A stretch of DNA of 64,000 nt, from the NCBI RefSeq assembly GCF_030819175.1, contig NZ_JAUTBJ010000002.1, forward strand, positions 3,967,001-4,031,000, in the 5' to 3' direction. A program made the translations under genes and the position numbers. Under the pieces are notes generated by a model. The model was not told the DNA's origin, did no database searches, and worked only from the letters and a program-made list of their open reading frames with translations. This document shows, piece by piece, positions 16,360-26,237 of the stretch. Position 1 is the first letter of the stretch. Every line of letters starts with the position of its first letter. This DNA comes from Sphingomonas sp. SORGH_AS_0879. Its GTDB lineage: Bacteria; Pseudomonadota; Alphaproteobacteria; Sphingomonadales; Sphingomonadaceae.

Positions 16360-17886
16360 CTAGTTCAGCCCGCCGCCCAGCGAACGGTACAGTTCCACCA
16401 TATTGCTCTCGCGATTGAGACGGGTGGTCACCAGCAACTGCTGCGCCGAATAGGCGGTGCGTTGGGAATCCAGCGTCGTCAGGAAGGACTCGACGCCCGT
16501 CCGGTACCGCGCATCCGAGATTTTCAGCGCGACATTGGCCGCCTTCACCCGGGCCGTCTGCGCCGCGATCTGCTCGTCGATGGTGCCGCGTTGCGCCAGC
16601 GCGTCGGCAACCTCGCGGAACGCCGTCTGGACGGTCCTTTCATAGGTCGAGACGGCGGCCTGTTGCTGCGCGCGCGCGACGTCCAGATTGCCGCGAAGCC
16701 GTCCCCCGTCGAACAGCGGCAGCGAGACCGACGGCGCGCCGGTATAGGTGAAGCTGCCACCCGCGAAGAGGCCGCTGAGCGCGGTGCTGATCGTGCCCAG
16801 CGTCGCGGTCAACGAGATGCGCGGGAACATCGCCGCGCGCGCCGCGCCGATATTGGCGTTCTGCGCGATCAGTTGATGCTCGGCCTGCAACACGTCGGGG
16901 CGGCGCAGCAATATCTCGGACGACAGGCCGGTGGGCAGCACCGGCAAGGCCGCACCGCTGTCACCCAATCCTTGCGGCAGCAGATCGACCTGCACCGGCG
17001 CGCCGACCAGCAGGTCGAGCGCGTTCTTGTCCTGCGCCACCCGCGTCTTCAGCACCGCGATGTCGTTGCGCGCGCCCTGATAGGTCGTCTCGGCCTGCCG
17101 CGCCTCGAGTTCGGAGGCGACGCCGATCCGAAACTGCGCGCGCGTCAGCTCCAGCGATTGCGCGAAGGATTTCAGCGACTCCTGCGAGATGCGCAACTGG
17201 TCCTGATCCGACGCATAGGTCAACCAGGCCGTCGCGATCTCGGCGATCAGGCTGATCCGCGTCGAACGCTGGGCTTCCTCGGTCGCGAAATACTGTTCCA
17301 GCGCGGCGCGGTTGAGATTGCGGACGCGCCCGAACAGATCCAGTTCGAAGGCCGAGAAACCGGCATTGACCGAATAGAATTCCAGATTGGACGCGGACGA
17401 GCCCACACCGACGCCCAGGCCCGTGCCACCGGTTCCGGCTCCGGCTCCGGCGCCAGCACCGGTTCCCGTGCCGGTACCCGTCCCCGCCCCGGCGCCGCCG
17501 CCTGCCGCTCCGCCGAGCGCGCCCGCCGCACCCTGGATGTTGTTGGTATAGGTACCCGAACCCGACAGGGTGGTCGATGGGACCAGATCCGCACGCTGGA
17601 CCCGGTACTGCGCCCGTGCCTGCAACACATTGGCCGCCGCGATGCGCAGGTCGCGGTTGTTCTCAAGCCCCAGCGCGATGGTGCGGCGCAGGCGGTCGTC
17701 GGTAAAGAATTGCTGCCACCCGATCCTGGTCACATCGGGCGCGTCGGACGCCGCCGCCGGATAGATGCCGTCCTGGGGCAAAGTCGCGGGGACGGCGCCC
17801 ACGGGGCGGACATATTTGGGGGCGAGATTGCACCCGGCCAGCGTCGTCGCCGCCAGCAGGGCCAAGGCAGATTTGGAACGGATCAT
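16360..17886 (-). CDS. RND efflux outer-membrane factor (OprM/NodT-type lipoprotein)
   Basis: A 508-residue TolC-like outer-membrane channel. The signal peptide ends in a lipobox (TLAGC-N), so Cys is lipidated. Two OEP repeats follow, with YASDQDQLRISQESLKSFAQSLELTRAQFRIGVASELE and LLRRPDVLQAEHQLIAQNANIGAARAAMFPRISL as family landmarks. A Gly/Ala/Thr-rich low-complexity stretch (alternating GTG/GAG, about residues 120-165) sits in the first repeat, an unusual insertion likely at the extracellular or loop side. The gene follows the inner-membrane pump by 3 bp. Together with it and the adaptor it forms a drug-export tripartite pump. Confidence 0.9.
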   Translation of the reverse strand: MIRSKSALALLAATTLAGCNLAPKYVRPVGAVPATLPQDGIYPAAASDAPDVTRIGWQQFFTDDRLRRTIALGLENNRDLRIAAANVLQARAQYRVQRADLVPSTTLSGSGTYTNNIQGAAGALGGAAGGGAGAGTGTGTGTGAGAGAGAGTGGTGLGVGVGSSASNLEFYSVNAGFSAFELDLFGRVRNLNRAALEQYFATEEAQRSTRISLIAEIATAWLTYASDQDQLRISQESLKSFAQSLELTRAQFRIGVASELEARQAETTYQGARNDIAVLKTRVAQDKNALDLLVGAPVQVDLLPQGLGDSGAALPVLPTGLSSEILLRRPDVLQAEHQLIAQNANIGAARAAMFPRISLTATLGTISTALSGLFAGGSFTYTGAPSVSLPLFDGGRLRGNLDVARAQQQAAVSTYERTVQTAFREVADALAQRGTIDEQIAAQTARVKAANVALKISDARYRTGVESFLTTLDSQRTAYSAQQLLVTTRLNRESNMVELYRSLGGGLN

Positions 17887-17889
17887 GGA

Positions 17890-20800
17890 TCAAACTCCCT
17901 GCACGGACGGCGTATCGGAGTGGCCATCGTCGCGCGGCTGCGTATCGCCCTCGGCCTTGCGGTTCTTGCTGCGGTCGAACAGCCGCATCACGACGACGAA
18001 GAACATCGGCACGAAGAAGATCGCCAGGATTGTCGCCGAGAACATGCCGCCCACCACCGCGCGACCGATGGCGTTCTGGCCGCCCGCGCCCGCGCCATTG
18101 GCGATGGCCAGCGGGAACACGCCGAAGATAAAGGCCAGGCTGGTCATCAGAATGGGCCGCAGGCGCAGCTTGGCCGCCTCGATCGCCGCGTCGAAGGCGT
18201 TATAGCCCTCGCGCATCCTTTCTTCGGCGAATTCGACGATGAGGATCGCGTTCTTCGCCGACACGCCGATCGTGGTGATCAGGCCCACTTGGAGATAGAT
18301 GTCGTTGTTCAGCCCGGTCAGCAGGGCGGCGAGCAGCGCGCCGACGACGCCCAGCGGCACCACCAGCATGACCGAGATCGGCACCGACCAGCTTTCGTAC
18401 AGCGCGGCGAGGCACAGGAAGACGATCAGCAGCGACAGGCCATAGAGCGCAGGCGCCTGTCCCCCGGACAATTGCTCCTCATAGCTGAGGCCGGTCCAGT
18501 CGAGCCGGGTGCCGGGCGGCAGCTTCGCCTGCATCTCCTCCATCGCCCTCATCGCGGCCCCCGACGCCACGCCCGGCGCGGCCTGGCCCAGGATTTCCAT
18601 CGAAGGCTGGCCGTTATAACGGGTGAGCTGCATCGGCCCCTGCTTCCACGAGACGTTGGAGAAGGCGGTGAACGGCGCCATCGTGCCCGTGGAGCCGCGC
18701 ACATAGAGGTCGCCAATATCCTCGGGCGCCATGCGATAGGCGGCATCGGCCTGGATATAGACGCGCTTCACGCGGCCCCGGTCAATGAAGTCGTTCACAT
18801 AAGACCCGCCCCAGGCGGTCGCGATCGTGCTGTTGACGGTCGACAGGTCCAGGCCCAGCGCACGCGCCTTGTCCTGGTCGACATTGACCTTGAGTTGCGG
18901 CGCGTCGTCGAGCGCGTTGGGACGCACGCCGACCAGCGACTTGTTCTGCGACGCCATGCCGAGCAACATGTTGCGCGCCGCCAGCAGCTTGTCATGGCCG
19001 ATGCCGCTTTCGTCGACGAGCTGCATGTCGAAGCCGGTGGCATTGCCCAGTTCCTGGACGGCGGGCGGGATGACCGCGAAGATCAGGCCGTCATTATAGC
19101 GGGCGAACGCGCCCATCGCGCGGCCGATGATCGCCTGCGCCTTGTTCTGCGCGCCGGGGCGGTCCTTCCACTCCTTCATCGGGATGAACGCGATGCCGCT
19201 GTTCTGGCCCTGCCCCGCAAAGCTGAAGCCGTTGATCGTGTAGACGCCGCGAATGGCGCTGCCCGCATCGCTCAGGAAATGGTCGCGGACCAGATCGAGG
19301 CCCTTCTGGGTCCGCGCCGTGGTCGCCCCCGGCGGTCCCTGGACCAGCGCGATCATCACGCCCTGATCCTCGTCGGGCAGGAAGCCGCTCGGCAACCGCA
19401 TGAACAGGAACGCCATCCCTGCGACGATCAGCGCATAGGCGATCAGCGAACGCCCCCAGCGCCGGGCCGTCGAGCGCGCGCCCTTCTCATACCGGTCACG
19501 ACCACGGTCGAACTTGTCGTTGAACCAGCGGAAGAAGCGTGCCAGCGGACCATGGCCCTCCCCCTTGTTGGGGTCGTGCGGCTTCAGGATGGTCGCACAG
19601 AGCGCGGGCGTCAGGATCAGCGCGACCGCGACCGACAGCACCATCGCCGACACGATCGTGATGGAGAACTGGCGATAGATTACGCCAGTCGATCCGCCGA
19701 AGAACGCCATCGGCAGGAACACCGCCGACAGCACCGCCGCGATGCCGATCAGCGCGCCGGTGATCTCGTCCATCGACTTGCGCGCCGCCTCCTTGGGCGA
19801 CAGATGCTCGGTGGTGATCAGCCGCTCGACATTCTCGACCACGACGATCGCGTCGTCGACCAGCAGGCCGATGGCCAGCACCATGCCGAACAGGGTCAGC
19901 GTGTTGATCGAATAGCCGAACGCCGCCAGCACCGCGAACGTCCCCGTCAGCACCACCGGCACCGCGATCGTCGGGATCAGCGTGGCGCGGAAATTCTGGA
20001 GGAAGAGGAACATCACGAGGAAGACGAGCACGACCGCCTCGACCAAAGTCTCGATGACCTGCTCGATCGACAGGCGCACGAAGGGCGAGGTGTCGTAGGG
20101 GAAGATGACCTTGACGTCGGAGGGGAATTCCTTCGCCAGCGCGTTCACCCGCTCCTTGACCGCAACGACGGTGTCGAGCGCGTTGGCGCCGGGGGCCAGC
20201 TTGATGCCGATGCCCGAGGCGGGCTTGCCGTTCCACTGCGCCGAGAAGGCGTAGTTCTCCGCGCCGATCGCGACGCGCGCGACGTCGCCCAGCCGGACGA
20301 TCGACCCGTCGGTGTTGCTCTTCAGGCGGATCTGGGCGAACTGCTCTGGCGAGGTCAGGCGCGACGAAACCGAGACGGTCGCGTTGAGCATCTGTTCCTT
20401 GGGCGCGGGCTGCGCGCCGATCTGGCCCGCCGAAACCTGCGCGTTCTGCGCCGTGACCGCGTTGGTCACGTCCGCCATGGTCAGCGCATAATTGTTGAGC
20501 TTGATCGGATCGACCCAGATGCGCATCGCATATTGCGAGCCGAAGATCTGGGTGTCGCCGACACCGGTGACGCGCGACAGCGGATCGGAAATCCGCGAGG
20601 CGACGATATCGGCCAGATCGTCCGCGTCATGCTTGCCATTCTCGGAATAGAGACCGACGAACAGCAGGAAATTCTGCGTCGCCTTGGCGACGATGATGCC
20701 CTGGCGCTGGACCTCCTGCGGCAGCAGCGGGGTCGCCGCCTGCAGCTTGTTCTGGACCTGCACCTGCGCGATGTCGGGATCGGTCCCCTGCTCGAAGGTC

Positions 20801-21075
20801 AGCGTGATCGTCACGCTGCCCGCCGAGGAGGAGGACGACGAGAAGTAGCGAAGGTGGTCGATCCCCTTCATCTGCTGCTCGATGATCTGGGTGGTCGTGT
20901 TCTCCAGCGTCTGGGCGTCGGCGCCCGGATAGGTGGCCGTGATCGACACCGCGGGCGGCGCGATCGCCGGGAACTGCGCGATCGGCAGCGTGCGCAGCGA
21001 GAGCAGGCCGGCGATGACGACCAGCACCGCCAGCACATAGGCGAAGATCGGGCGATCGATGAAATAGCGTGACAT
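17890..21075 (-). CDS. RND efflux pump, hydrophobe/amphiphile HAE1 family (AcrB-like)
   Basis: A 1061-residue inner-membrane proton-driven exporter. Landmarks are [17 protein letters not shown] at the start, two large periplasmic loops, the proton-relay pair Asp-Asp in [16 protein letters not shown] (about residue 405), ALCATILKP in TM6 and [14 protein letters not shown] with the essential Lys (about residue 935). There are 12 TM segments. The short hydrophilic C-tail after [12 protein letters not shown] is normal. Gene order adaptor-pump-channel with 3-6 bp gaps shows one operon. Substrates of HAE1 pumps are drugs, dyes, detergents and solvents; this one cannot be narrowed. Confidence 0.95.
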   Translation of the reverse strand: MSRYFIDRPIFAYVLAVLVVIAGLLSLRTLPIAQFPAIAPPAVSITATYPGADAQTLENTTTQIIEQQMKGIDHLRYFSSSSSSAGSVTITLTFEQGTDPDIAQVQVQNKLQAATPLLPQEVQRQGIIVAKATQNFLLFVGLYSENGKHDADDLADIVASRISDPLSRVTGVGDTQIFGSQYAMRIWVDPIKLNNYALTMADVTNAVTAQNAQVSAGQIGAQPAPKEQMLNATVSVSSRLTSPEQFAQIRLKSNTDGSIVRLGDVARVAIGAENYAFSAQWNGKPASGIGIKLAPGANALDTVVAVKERVNALAKEFPSDVKVIFPYDTSPFVRLSIEQVIETLVEAVVLVFLVMFLFLQNFRATLIPTIAVPVVLTGTFAVLAAFGYSINTLTLFGMVLAIGLLVDDAIVVVENVERLITTEHLSPKEAARKSMDEITGALIGIAAVLSAVFLPMAFFGGSTGVIYRQFSITIVSAMVLSVAVALILTPALCATILKPHDPNKGEGHGPLARFFRWFNDKFDRGRDRYEKGARSTARRWGRSLIAYALIVAGMAFLFMRLPSGFLPDEDQGVMIALVQGPPGATTARTQKGLDLVRDHFLSDAGSAIRGVYTINGFSFAGQGQNSGIAFIPMKEWKDRPGAQNKAQAIIGRAMGAFARYNDGLIFAVIPPAVQELGNATGFDMQLVDESGIGHDKLLAARNMLLGMASQNKSLVGVRPNALDDAPQLKVNVDQDKARALGLDLSTVNSTIATAWGGSYVNDFIDRGRVKRVYIQADAAYRMAPEDIGDLYVRGSTGTMAPFTAFSNVSWKQGPMQLTRYNGQPSMEILGQAAPGVASGAAMRAMEEMQAKLPPGTRLDWTGLSYEEQLSGGQAPALYGLSLLIVFLCLAALYESWSVPISVMLVVPLGVVGALLAALLTGLNNDIYLQVGLITTIGVSAKNAILIVEFAEERMREGYNAFDAAIEAAKLRLRPILMTSLAFIFGVFPLAIANGAGAGGQNAIGRAVVGGMFSATILAIFFVPMFFVVVMRLFDRSKNRKAEGDTQPRDDGHSDTPSVQGV

Positions 21076-21081
21076 GGCTGG

Positions 21082-22275
21082 TTACTTCGCCTGTACCTGT
21101 GCCTGGCCCGCTTGCGGCGATGCGCCGGCGGGCTTGGCGTTGGGATCCCATGGCTTGCCCTGCACCGGCATGCCCGGACGCAGCATCATGCCGCCCTCGA
21201 CGATGATCTTGTCCCCGGGCTTCAGGCCGCTGGTGACGATCCAGTTGTCGCCGACCGACCGGCCGGTCTGGAGCGTGCGCGGCTCGACCTTGTTGCCCGC
21301 GCCGATCACCATGACCGTCGCCTGCCCCTTCTCATCGCGGCTGACCGCGCGCTGCGGCACCAGGAACGCCTTGGACTGAGTCCCCTCGACCAGCGAGGCG
21401 CGCACGAACATGCCGGGCAGCAACAGGCCGTTGGGGTTGGGGAACAGCGCGCGGATCACCTGCGATCCGGTCGTCGGGTCGACGGTGACGTCGGCGAAGC
21501 GCAACGTGCCCTGGGCACCATAGTCGCTACCGTCCTCCAGCGTCAGCTTGACGCGGGCATTGCCGTCGCGGGTCAACTGACCGCTCATGATCTGCCGACG
21601 CAGCTTCAGCAGTTCGGCGCTCGGCTCCTGGATGTCGACATAGATGGGGTCGAGCCGCTGGATGGTGGCCAGCGCCTGGGTCTGCGAGGCGGACACCAGC
21701 GCGCCGGTCGTGAAGACCGAACGCCCGATCCGGCCGGTGATCGGCGCCCGGATGGTGGTGCGCCCCAGATCGATCTGCGCGGTGCGCAAGGCGGCCTGCT
21801 GGGCCGCCACATCGGCACGCGCCTGCGCCGCGCTGGTCTGCGCGTTCTCATATTCCTGGCGGGCGATCGCGTTGATCTTGACCAGCTCGCCATAGCGGCG
21901 CGCCAGCGCGGCGCTCGACGCGATGCTCGCCTGCGCACGGGTCAGCGCGGCGCGGGCACTGGCGACCTGGGCCTGGTAGGGCGCGGGGTCGATACGGTAT
22001 AGCGGCTGCCCCTGACGGACCACGTCACCCTCGACGAACAGCCTCTGGGTGATCAGGCCGTTGACCTGCGGGCGCACATCGGAGGTTTCGAAGGCGGTGG
22101 TCCTGCCCGGCAACTCGGTCGTGAGGGTGACAGGCTGTTCGCTCGCCACCACATAACCGACAGGGGCCGGCCCCTGGGGCGCCTGCTGCTGCTGCTTGCC
22201 ACCGCTGCCGCAGGCGGCCAGTGCGAGCAAGGCGCCGGATGCCAACACACGACCGAGAAGCCGATTGGAGGACAT
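21082..22275 (-). CDS. RND efflux periplasmic adaptor (membrane fusion lipoprotein)
   Basis: A 397-residue adaptor of the AcrA type. The lipoprotein signal is LLALAAC-GSGGKQQQQ, anchoring it to the inner membrane. A split lipoyl domain, an alpha-hairpin (about residues 85-160, AlaArg-rich) and the beta-barrel region (TTIRAPITGRIGRS, then VKLTLEDGSDYGAQGTLRFADVTVDPTTGSQVIRALFPNP) follow in order. ATG 22275 is preferred to an upstream GTG because the signal peptide starts there. It is first in the operon, 24 bp downstream of a palindromic operator candidate, so it should be repressed by one of the two TetR proteins. Confidence 0.93.
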   Translation of the reverse strand: MSSNRLLGRVLASGALLALAACGSGGKQQQQAPQGPAPVGYVVASEQPVTLTTELPGRTTAFETSDVRPQVNGLITQRLFVEGDVVRQGQPLYRIDPAPYQAQVASARAALTRAQASIASSAALARRYGELVKINAIARQEYENAQTSAAQARADVAAQQAALRTAQIDLGRTTIRAPITGRIGRSVFTTGALVSASQTQALATIQRLDPIYVDIQEPSAELLKLRRQIMSGQLTRDGNARVKLTLEDGSDYGAQGTLRFADVTVDPTTGSQVIRALFPNPNGLLLPGMFVRASLVEGTQSKAFLVPQRAVSRDEKGQATVMVIGAGNKVEPRTLQTGRSVGDNWIVTSGLKPGDKIIVEGGMMLRPGMPVQGKPWDPNAKPAGASPQAGQAQVQAK

Positions 22276-22298
22276 ATCATTTCCCGCTTGAAAAATTG

Positions 22299-22320
22299 TT
22301 TGAGAGCGATCACTCACAAA
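22299..22320. promoter_or_regulatory. Operator-like palindrome for TetR control of RND operon
   Basis: An imperfect 22-bp palindrome centred on GATC: half-sites TTTGaGAG and CTCaCAAA, symmetric at 18 of 22 positions. It lies 24 bp upstream of the adaptor start and 58 bp upstream of the divergent tetR, the normal place for an AcrR-like operator controlling both directions. Confidence 0.65.
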
Positions 22321-22377
22321 TAGCGCCGTTAGACCCGCCGTTCGAGCGCGTCAACATGGAATGAGAGAGGCCGTAAC

Positions 22378-22968
22378 GTGTTGAATACCGACTGCCAGCC
22401 CCGGTCGCGCGCCGAGATGCGCCGACACAATATCAAGGAGGTGGCCCGGCGCCTGTTCGTCGAGAATGGCTTCCACGCGACGGGAATCGCCGCGATCGCC
22501 AAGGAATCGGGCGTCGCCGTTCAGCAGCTATACCGCGACTTTCCGTCGAAGGAGGACATCATCGCCGCGATCGTCGCGGCGGATTGCGAACGCATCGCGG
22601 ACCAGGACACGCTCAACACGGCGCTGGCCGACAGGGATCGTGCGGGGATCATCGCCTGGCTCGTGTCGACGCCTTGCCGCAAGGACGAATGCGGCGACCG
22701 GCTGTTCCTGGAGATCGCGGCGGAGGCGGCGCGTAACGAGCGGATCAATGCGATCTTCCAGGACGTTCGGGCCCAGGCGTTCGAGAATATCAGCCGCGCC
22801 TTTGCCGGACTGATGGGCAGCGATACGGTGGAGAGCGAACACCGCACCCTCGCCCAGGCCTTCATGATCATCTCCCTCGGCTCGGTCTGTGCGCGGACGC
22901 TCCATCAAGAGGCGGTGAAGCCGGCCAGCGACCTTTTGATCGACTGCCTGATCGAAGGGACAAAATAG
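22378..22968 (+). CDS. TetR-family regulator, divergent from RND operon
   Basis: A 196-residue TetR protein. The DNA-binding domain is at residues about 14-60, with GIAAIAKESGVAVQQLYRDFPSKEDI as the helix-turn-helix. The effector domain has CRKDECGDRLFLEIAAEAARN. The start is GTG 22378 (TTG at the next codon is possible), with GAGAGAGG upstream. Position opposite the efflux operon and the shared palindrome make it the likely local repressor, released by pump substrates. It keeps the length of AcrR-type regulators. Confidence 0.85.
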   Translation: MLNTDCQPRSRAEMRRHNIKEVARRLFVENGFHATGIAAIAKESGVAVQQLYRDFPSKEDIIAAIVAADCERIADQDTLNTALADRDRAGIIAWLVSTPCRKDECGDRLFLEIAAEAARNERINAIFQDVRAQAFENISRAFAGLMGSDTVESEHRTLAQAFMIISLGSVCARTLHQEAVKPASDLLIDCLIEGTK

Positions 22969-22969
22969 C

Positions 22970-22995
22970 GGAATATCCTTGGATCGACGGGGTTC
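22970..22995 (+). promoter_or_regulatory. Possible EcfG-type (general stress) promoter
   Basis: GGAAT, 16 bp, then GGTT: two mismatches from the alphaproteobacterial EcfG consensus GGAAC-N16/17-CGTT. It lies about 60 bp upstream of the small hypothetical gene at 23056. Weak evidence. Confidence 0.25.
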
Positions 22996-23055
22996 TTTTC
23001 GCGACATGCCTCGTTGATGGATGCCGGCACGAGCCGGTGTGGAAAGGATCATGCG

Positions 23056-23436
23056 ATGGCTGTCAAATTCGCCGGAACGATGAACGCGATCAACCGCGGC
23101 ATCGAGAATACCAAGGCCGCCAAGGGCGCCAATATGGTAGAGGACTGGGAAGCCGCGCTGGCGGAAGTCGACACGCCGGGTGCGAAGGGCATTCTTCGCG
23201 ACCTCGCCTCGCTCCGCAAGCAGCTGGAAAAGGACGAACCCGACGCCGACCGCATCCACGACCTTCTCCACCGCCTGGGCACCGCGACGACGAAGATCGC
23301 CGACCGGGCGGACAAGTCGCAGGACAAGCTCAAGGCCCTCGGCCAGGCGCTGACCGAAGCGGGCGAAGAACAGGCCGATGAGGAAGAAGACCTCGAAGCC
23401 GCCGCCACGCCCAAGCGCGCGCGCAGCAAGAAGTAA
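23056..23436 (+). CDS. Hypothetical protein, Lys-rich tail
   Basis: A 126-residue soluble protein with no recognised domain. Predicted mostly alpha-helical: it has a long charged middle (LRKQLEKDEPDADRIHDLLHRLG) likely to form a coiled coil, an acidic EEDLEAA stretch and a basic C-terminus (PKRARSKK). ATG 23056 is preceded by GAAAGGATC; the upstream extension is not used. It is monocistronic, with a strong hairpin right after its stop. A stress-related role is only suggested by the weak EcfG-like promoter. Confidence 0.7.
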   Translation: MAVKFAGTMNAINRGIENTKAAKGANMVEDWEAALAEVDTPGAKGILRDLASLRKQLEKDEPDADRIHDLLHRLGTATTKIADRADKSQDKLKALGQALTEAGEEQADEEEDLEAAATPKRARSKK

Positions 23437-23441
23437 GGGAT

Positions 23442-23475
23442 GTCGGGGCGGCGGCGGTTTCGTCGCCGCCCCGAC
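23442..23475. terminator. GC hairpin after small hypothetical gene
   Basis: A perfect 12-bp stem gtcggggcggcg/cgccgccccgac with a 10-nt loop, 6 bp after the stop. No clear T-run follows, so it may be a rho-assisted or bidirectional terminator shared with the convergent OmpA-like gene. Confidence 0.6.
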
Positions 23476-23609
23476 GACCAAGCGGTTGGGGTTGATGGCT
23501 CACGTGATTGGACGCAGGGGCCAGCCGACGCCGCCACCGTTCACGCCTTTTCACGCTTCGGAGAAATGGGACACCGAATTTCGGCGGCGGATGTCCGATT
23601 TGGGTGGCA

Positions 23610-24257
23610 TCAGGGCACCTCGTTCGCCTCCCCGACCGGCGCTGTCTTGGGCAGGTCCACCTTGATCTCCACGCGCCGGTTCTTATCGCGGCCTTCCGGA
23701 TCGTCCGAGCCGTCGAGCTTGCGGTTGGGCGCCACGGGGCGGGCTTCGCCCAGCGCCACGACGGTGATCCGGTCGGCAGCGACGCCCATCTTGACCAGAT
23801 AGTCCCGCGCCGCCTCCGCGCGGTGGCGGGACGCGAGCAGGTTGGCCGCATCCGAGCCGGTCGAGTCGCTATGCCCCCAGATCGTGATCGGCCCGCCCAG
23901 GGCCAGGACCGGATCGGCCAGCAGCGTGTCGAGCTGCGCCATGCCCGCCTGGTCCATCTGCGCCCCCTTGGCGGGGAAGGGAATGGTCATCTCGACCGGC
24001 CCGGCGGGCGGCGTCGGGGTCGGCGAGGGTGCGATATCCGGGCGGATGATCGACTTCTTGGCCTCTTCCGGTTCGGCCGCCGCCAGGTCGTTGCCGGGCA
24101 TCGCCGCATTATTCTCGGCCGCTCCATCGGCTTCGACCGCCGCCGCCTCGTTACCGGCGGGCGCGCCGCCGCCCGGCTGGCAGGCGGTGATGGCCAGGCC
24201 GATCATGCCCGCCGCGATGGCGCGCGCGGTCCGGTTGCTCCATGTCGATATCGTCAT
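23610..24257 (-). CDS. OmpA-family peptidoglycan-binding lipoprotein
   Basis: A 215-residue protein. The signal peptide ends LAITAC, a lipobox, followed by an Ala/Glu/Pro-rich linker (about residues 27-85) and a C-terminal OmpA domain. The domain shows ITIWGHSDSTGSDAANLLASRHRAEAARDYL and RDKNRRVEI, including the Asp and Arg that bind diaminopimelate. It probably tethers the outer membrane to peptidoglycan. Its ATG overlaps the stop of the antiporter gene (ATGA), so the two are translationally coupled, an unusual partnership. Confidence 0.87.
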   Translation of the reverse strand: MTISTWSNRTARAIAAGMIGLAITACQPGGGAPAGNEAAAVEADGAAENNAAMPGNDLAAAEPEEAKKSIIRPDIAPSPTPTPPAGPVEMTIPFPAKGAQMDQAGMAQLDTLLADPVLALGGPITIWGHSDSTGSDAANLLASRHRAEAARDYLVKMGVAADRITVVALGEARPVAPNRKLDGSDDPEGRDKNRRVEIKVDLPKTAPVGEANEVP

Positions 24258-26090
24258 GCGACATCCCCTCCGATGTGACTGGACTGTTTAGCGTCGGGAT
24301 CGCCGTGGCGCGAGGGCCCGTAGGACACGACGATATCGCCGGTCTGCGGAGTCGGTCGTGCCGCATGGGTGAAGAAGCGGATGCGACCGTCCTTGCGCAG
24401 CACGAACAGCATGTCCGCCTCGTCGGGCAGTGTCGAGCGGGCATGGTCGAAGTTGAACTGCTCGCTGATCCGCGTCTTGCGGAAGGTCCAGCCCGCCGCC
24501 TCGCGTTGCAGGATATCCTCCACCCCGTGGCCGGTGGTGAACATGGCCCGCCCGCGCAGCGCTTCCGGCAGGCTGCGATGATCCTCGTCGTCGCCGCTCC
24601 CGCCGAGCTGATAGACGGAGTCGCGGCCGATATCATGCGCGAACTCGTTGCAGACCAGCGCGTTATACGCCTCGTTGTCGGTCGTCGCGACCAGCACCTG
24701 GAACTGGGTCAGGTCGAGCCGCTCCTCGGTCGTCTCGGCCAGGATTTCGCCATGATAGGTCCCGATCCCCGCCTGGCGCGGGCCGGACAGCCTCTGCCAG
24801 CTGGTATCAGCGATCGTCACCGGCAGCCCCAGCGACTGGATCTGCTGGGCCAGCGAGATGCTCCACGGCGTGCTGCCGACGATCAACAGGCCCTTCTGCG
24901 TCGCCCCGGTGACCTTCAGCCAGCGCGCGACATAGCGGATGCTGAAACCATGGGCGATGATCGTCGCGACCACCACGGCGAAGGACAGGGTGACCAGGAT
25001 ATTGCCGTTGCCATAGCCCAGCTGGTCGAGGCGCAATGCGAACAGCCCCGACACCGCGACCGCGACGACGCCGCGCGGCGCGATCCAGGCGACCAGCAGC
25101 CGCTCGTTCCAGGGAATCTTGCTGAAGGCCAGGGCGATCAGCACGGTCGCCGGGCGGACCAGGAACAGCAGTGCGAACAGGAACGCGGCAAAGCGCCATT
25201 CGAACAGGCGCAGCACATTCAGGTCCAGCGACGCCGAGAGCAGGACGAACACGCCGGAAATCAGCAGGACCGTCACATTCTCCTTGAAGGGATGGATGTC
25301 ACGCAACGAATCCAGCCGCATATTGGCGACCGCCACGCCCATCACGGTGACCGCGAGCAGCCCCGTTTCCTGCTGGATCAGGTTCGACAGGACGAAGGTG
25401 CCGATGACCGCGACGAGCAGCACCGGCGCCTTCAGATATTCCGGCACATGGCCGCGCGGAAAGGCCCAGGCGATCGCGCGCGCCATGCCATAGCCGATCA
25501 GCCCCGACACCACCGCCGCCCCGAGCAGCGCGACGACGACGGACAGCAGCGTCCCTCCCTGGTCGACGCGGCGCAGATATTCATAGGTGATGACCGCGCA
25601 CAGCGCCCCGAAGGGATCGTTGACGATCGCCTCCCATTTCAGGATCGCGCGCGGGCGCGCGGCGATATTGCTCTGGCGCAGCAGGGGGATGACCACGGTC
25701 GGGCCGGTCACCACCAGGATACCGGCGAACAGGATCGCCACCGGCCAGACCAGCCCGGCGACATAATAGCAGGCGAGCGAGCCCAGCACCCAGCCCAGCG
25801 GGATGCCGATCATCATCAGCCGCGTCACCGCGCCTTCGGTCTTGCGCAACTCGCGGAAGTTGAGGCTGAGCCCGCCCTCGAACAGGATCAGCGCGACGGC
25901 GACGGATATCATGGGTTCGAGCAGATCGCCGAACGTGTGCTCGGGGATGATGACGCCGGTGATCGGACCGGCGATGACGCCGGCGGCCAGCATCAGCGCG
26001 ATGGCCGGGCCACCCCGTCCGCCACGCGATCCACTGCGCGCCGATCCCCAGAACACCGATCAGCGCCATGACGAGAGCTTTTTGTTCCAT
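24254..26090 (-). pseudogene. Cation/proton antiporter (NhaP-type, CPA1), frameshifted near N-terminus
   Basis: The intended product is about 611 residues: a membrane Na+/H+ or K+/H+ exchanger domain (residues 1-400, with ILFEGGLSLNFREL and EAIVNDPFGAL, the ND-type ion site) followed by a TrkA-N-like nucleotide-binding region (LLIVGSTPWSISLAQQIQSLG). The N-terminus MEQKALVMALIGVLGIGAQ...WRTGW is in one frame, and PAIALMLAAGVIAGP onward in another. Deleting one G in the run near 26003-26011 joins them as WRTGWPAIAL. Translation from an internal GTG would lack the first helix. It may be decay, programmed slippage or a sequence error. It overlaps the OmpA-like gene by 4 bp. Confidence 0.85.
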
Positions 26091-26237
26091 ATCGCCGCTT
26101 AACCTCTGGCGTCCCCAAAGGTAACCGCACGGCTGCTTTTGCCGCATAAAACCGCTGGCCGGGGGGAGGTGAAAACCGCCCGGCATGGACCTCCCGGTCC
26201 GACGGAACAATGGCTTATCGGGGTGAGGTAACGGGAC

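Noticed and set aside
16306..21072. A 1588-codon open frame on the plus strand, antisense to the RND operon
   Set aside because: High-GC third positions keep the antisense frame open. Its translation is an Arg/Asp/His-rich sequence without domains, and the opposite strand carries unmistakable RND genes.
24242..26071. A 609-codon plus-strand frame opposite the antiporter
   Set aside because: Composition is dominated by Asp, Arg and Gln, typical of a shadow. The true protein on the minus strand is recognisable.
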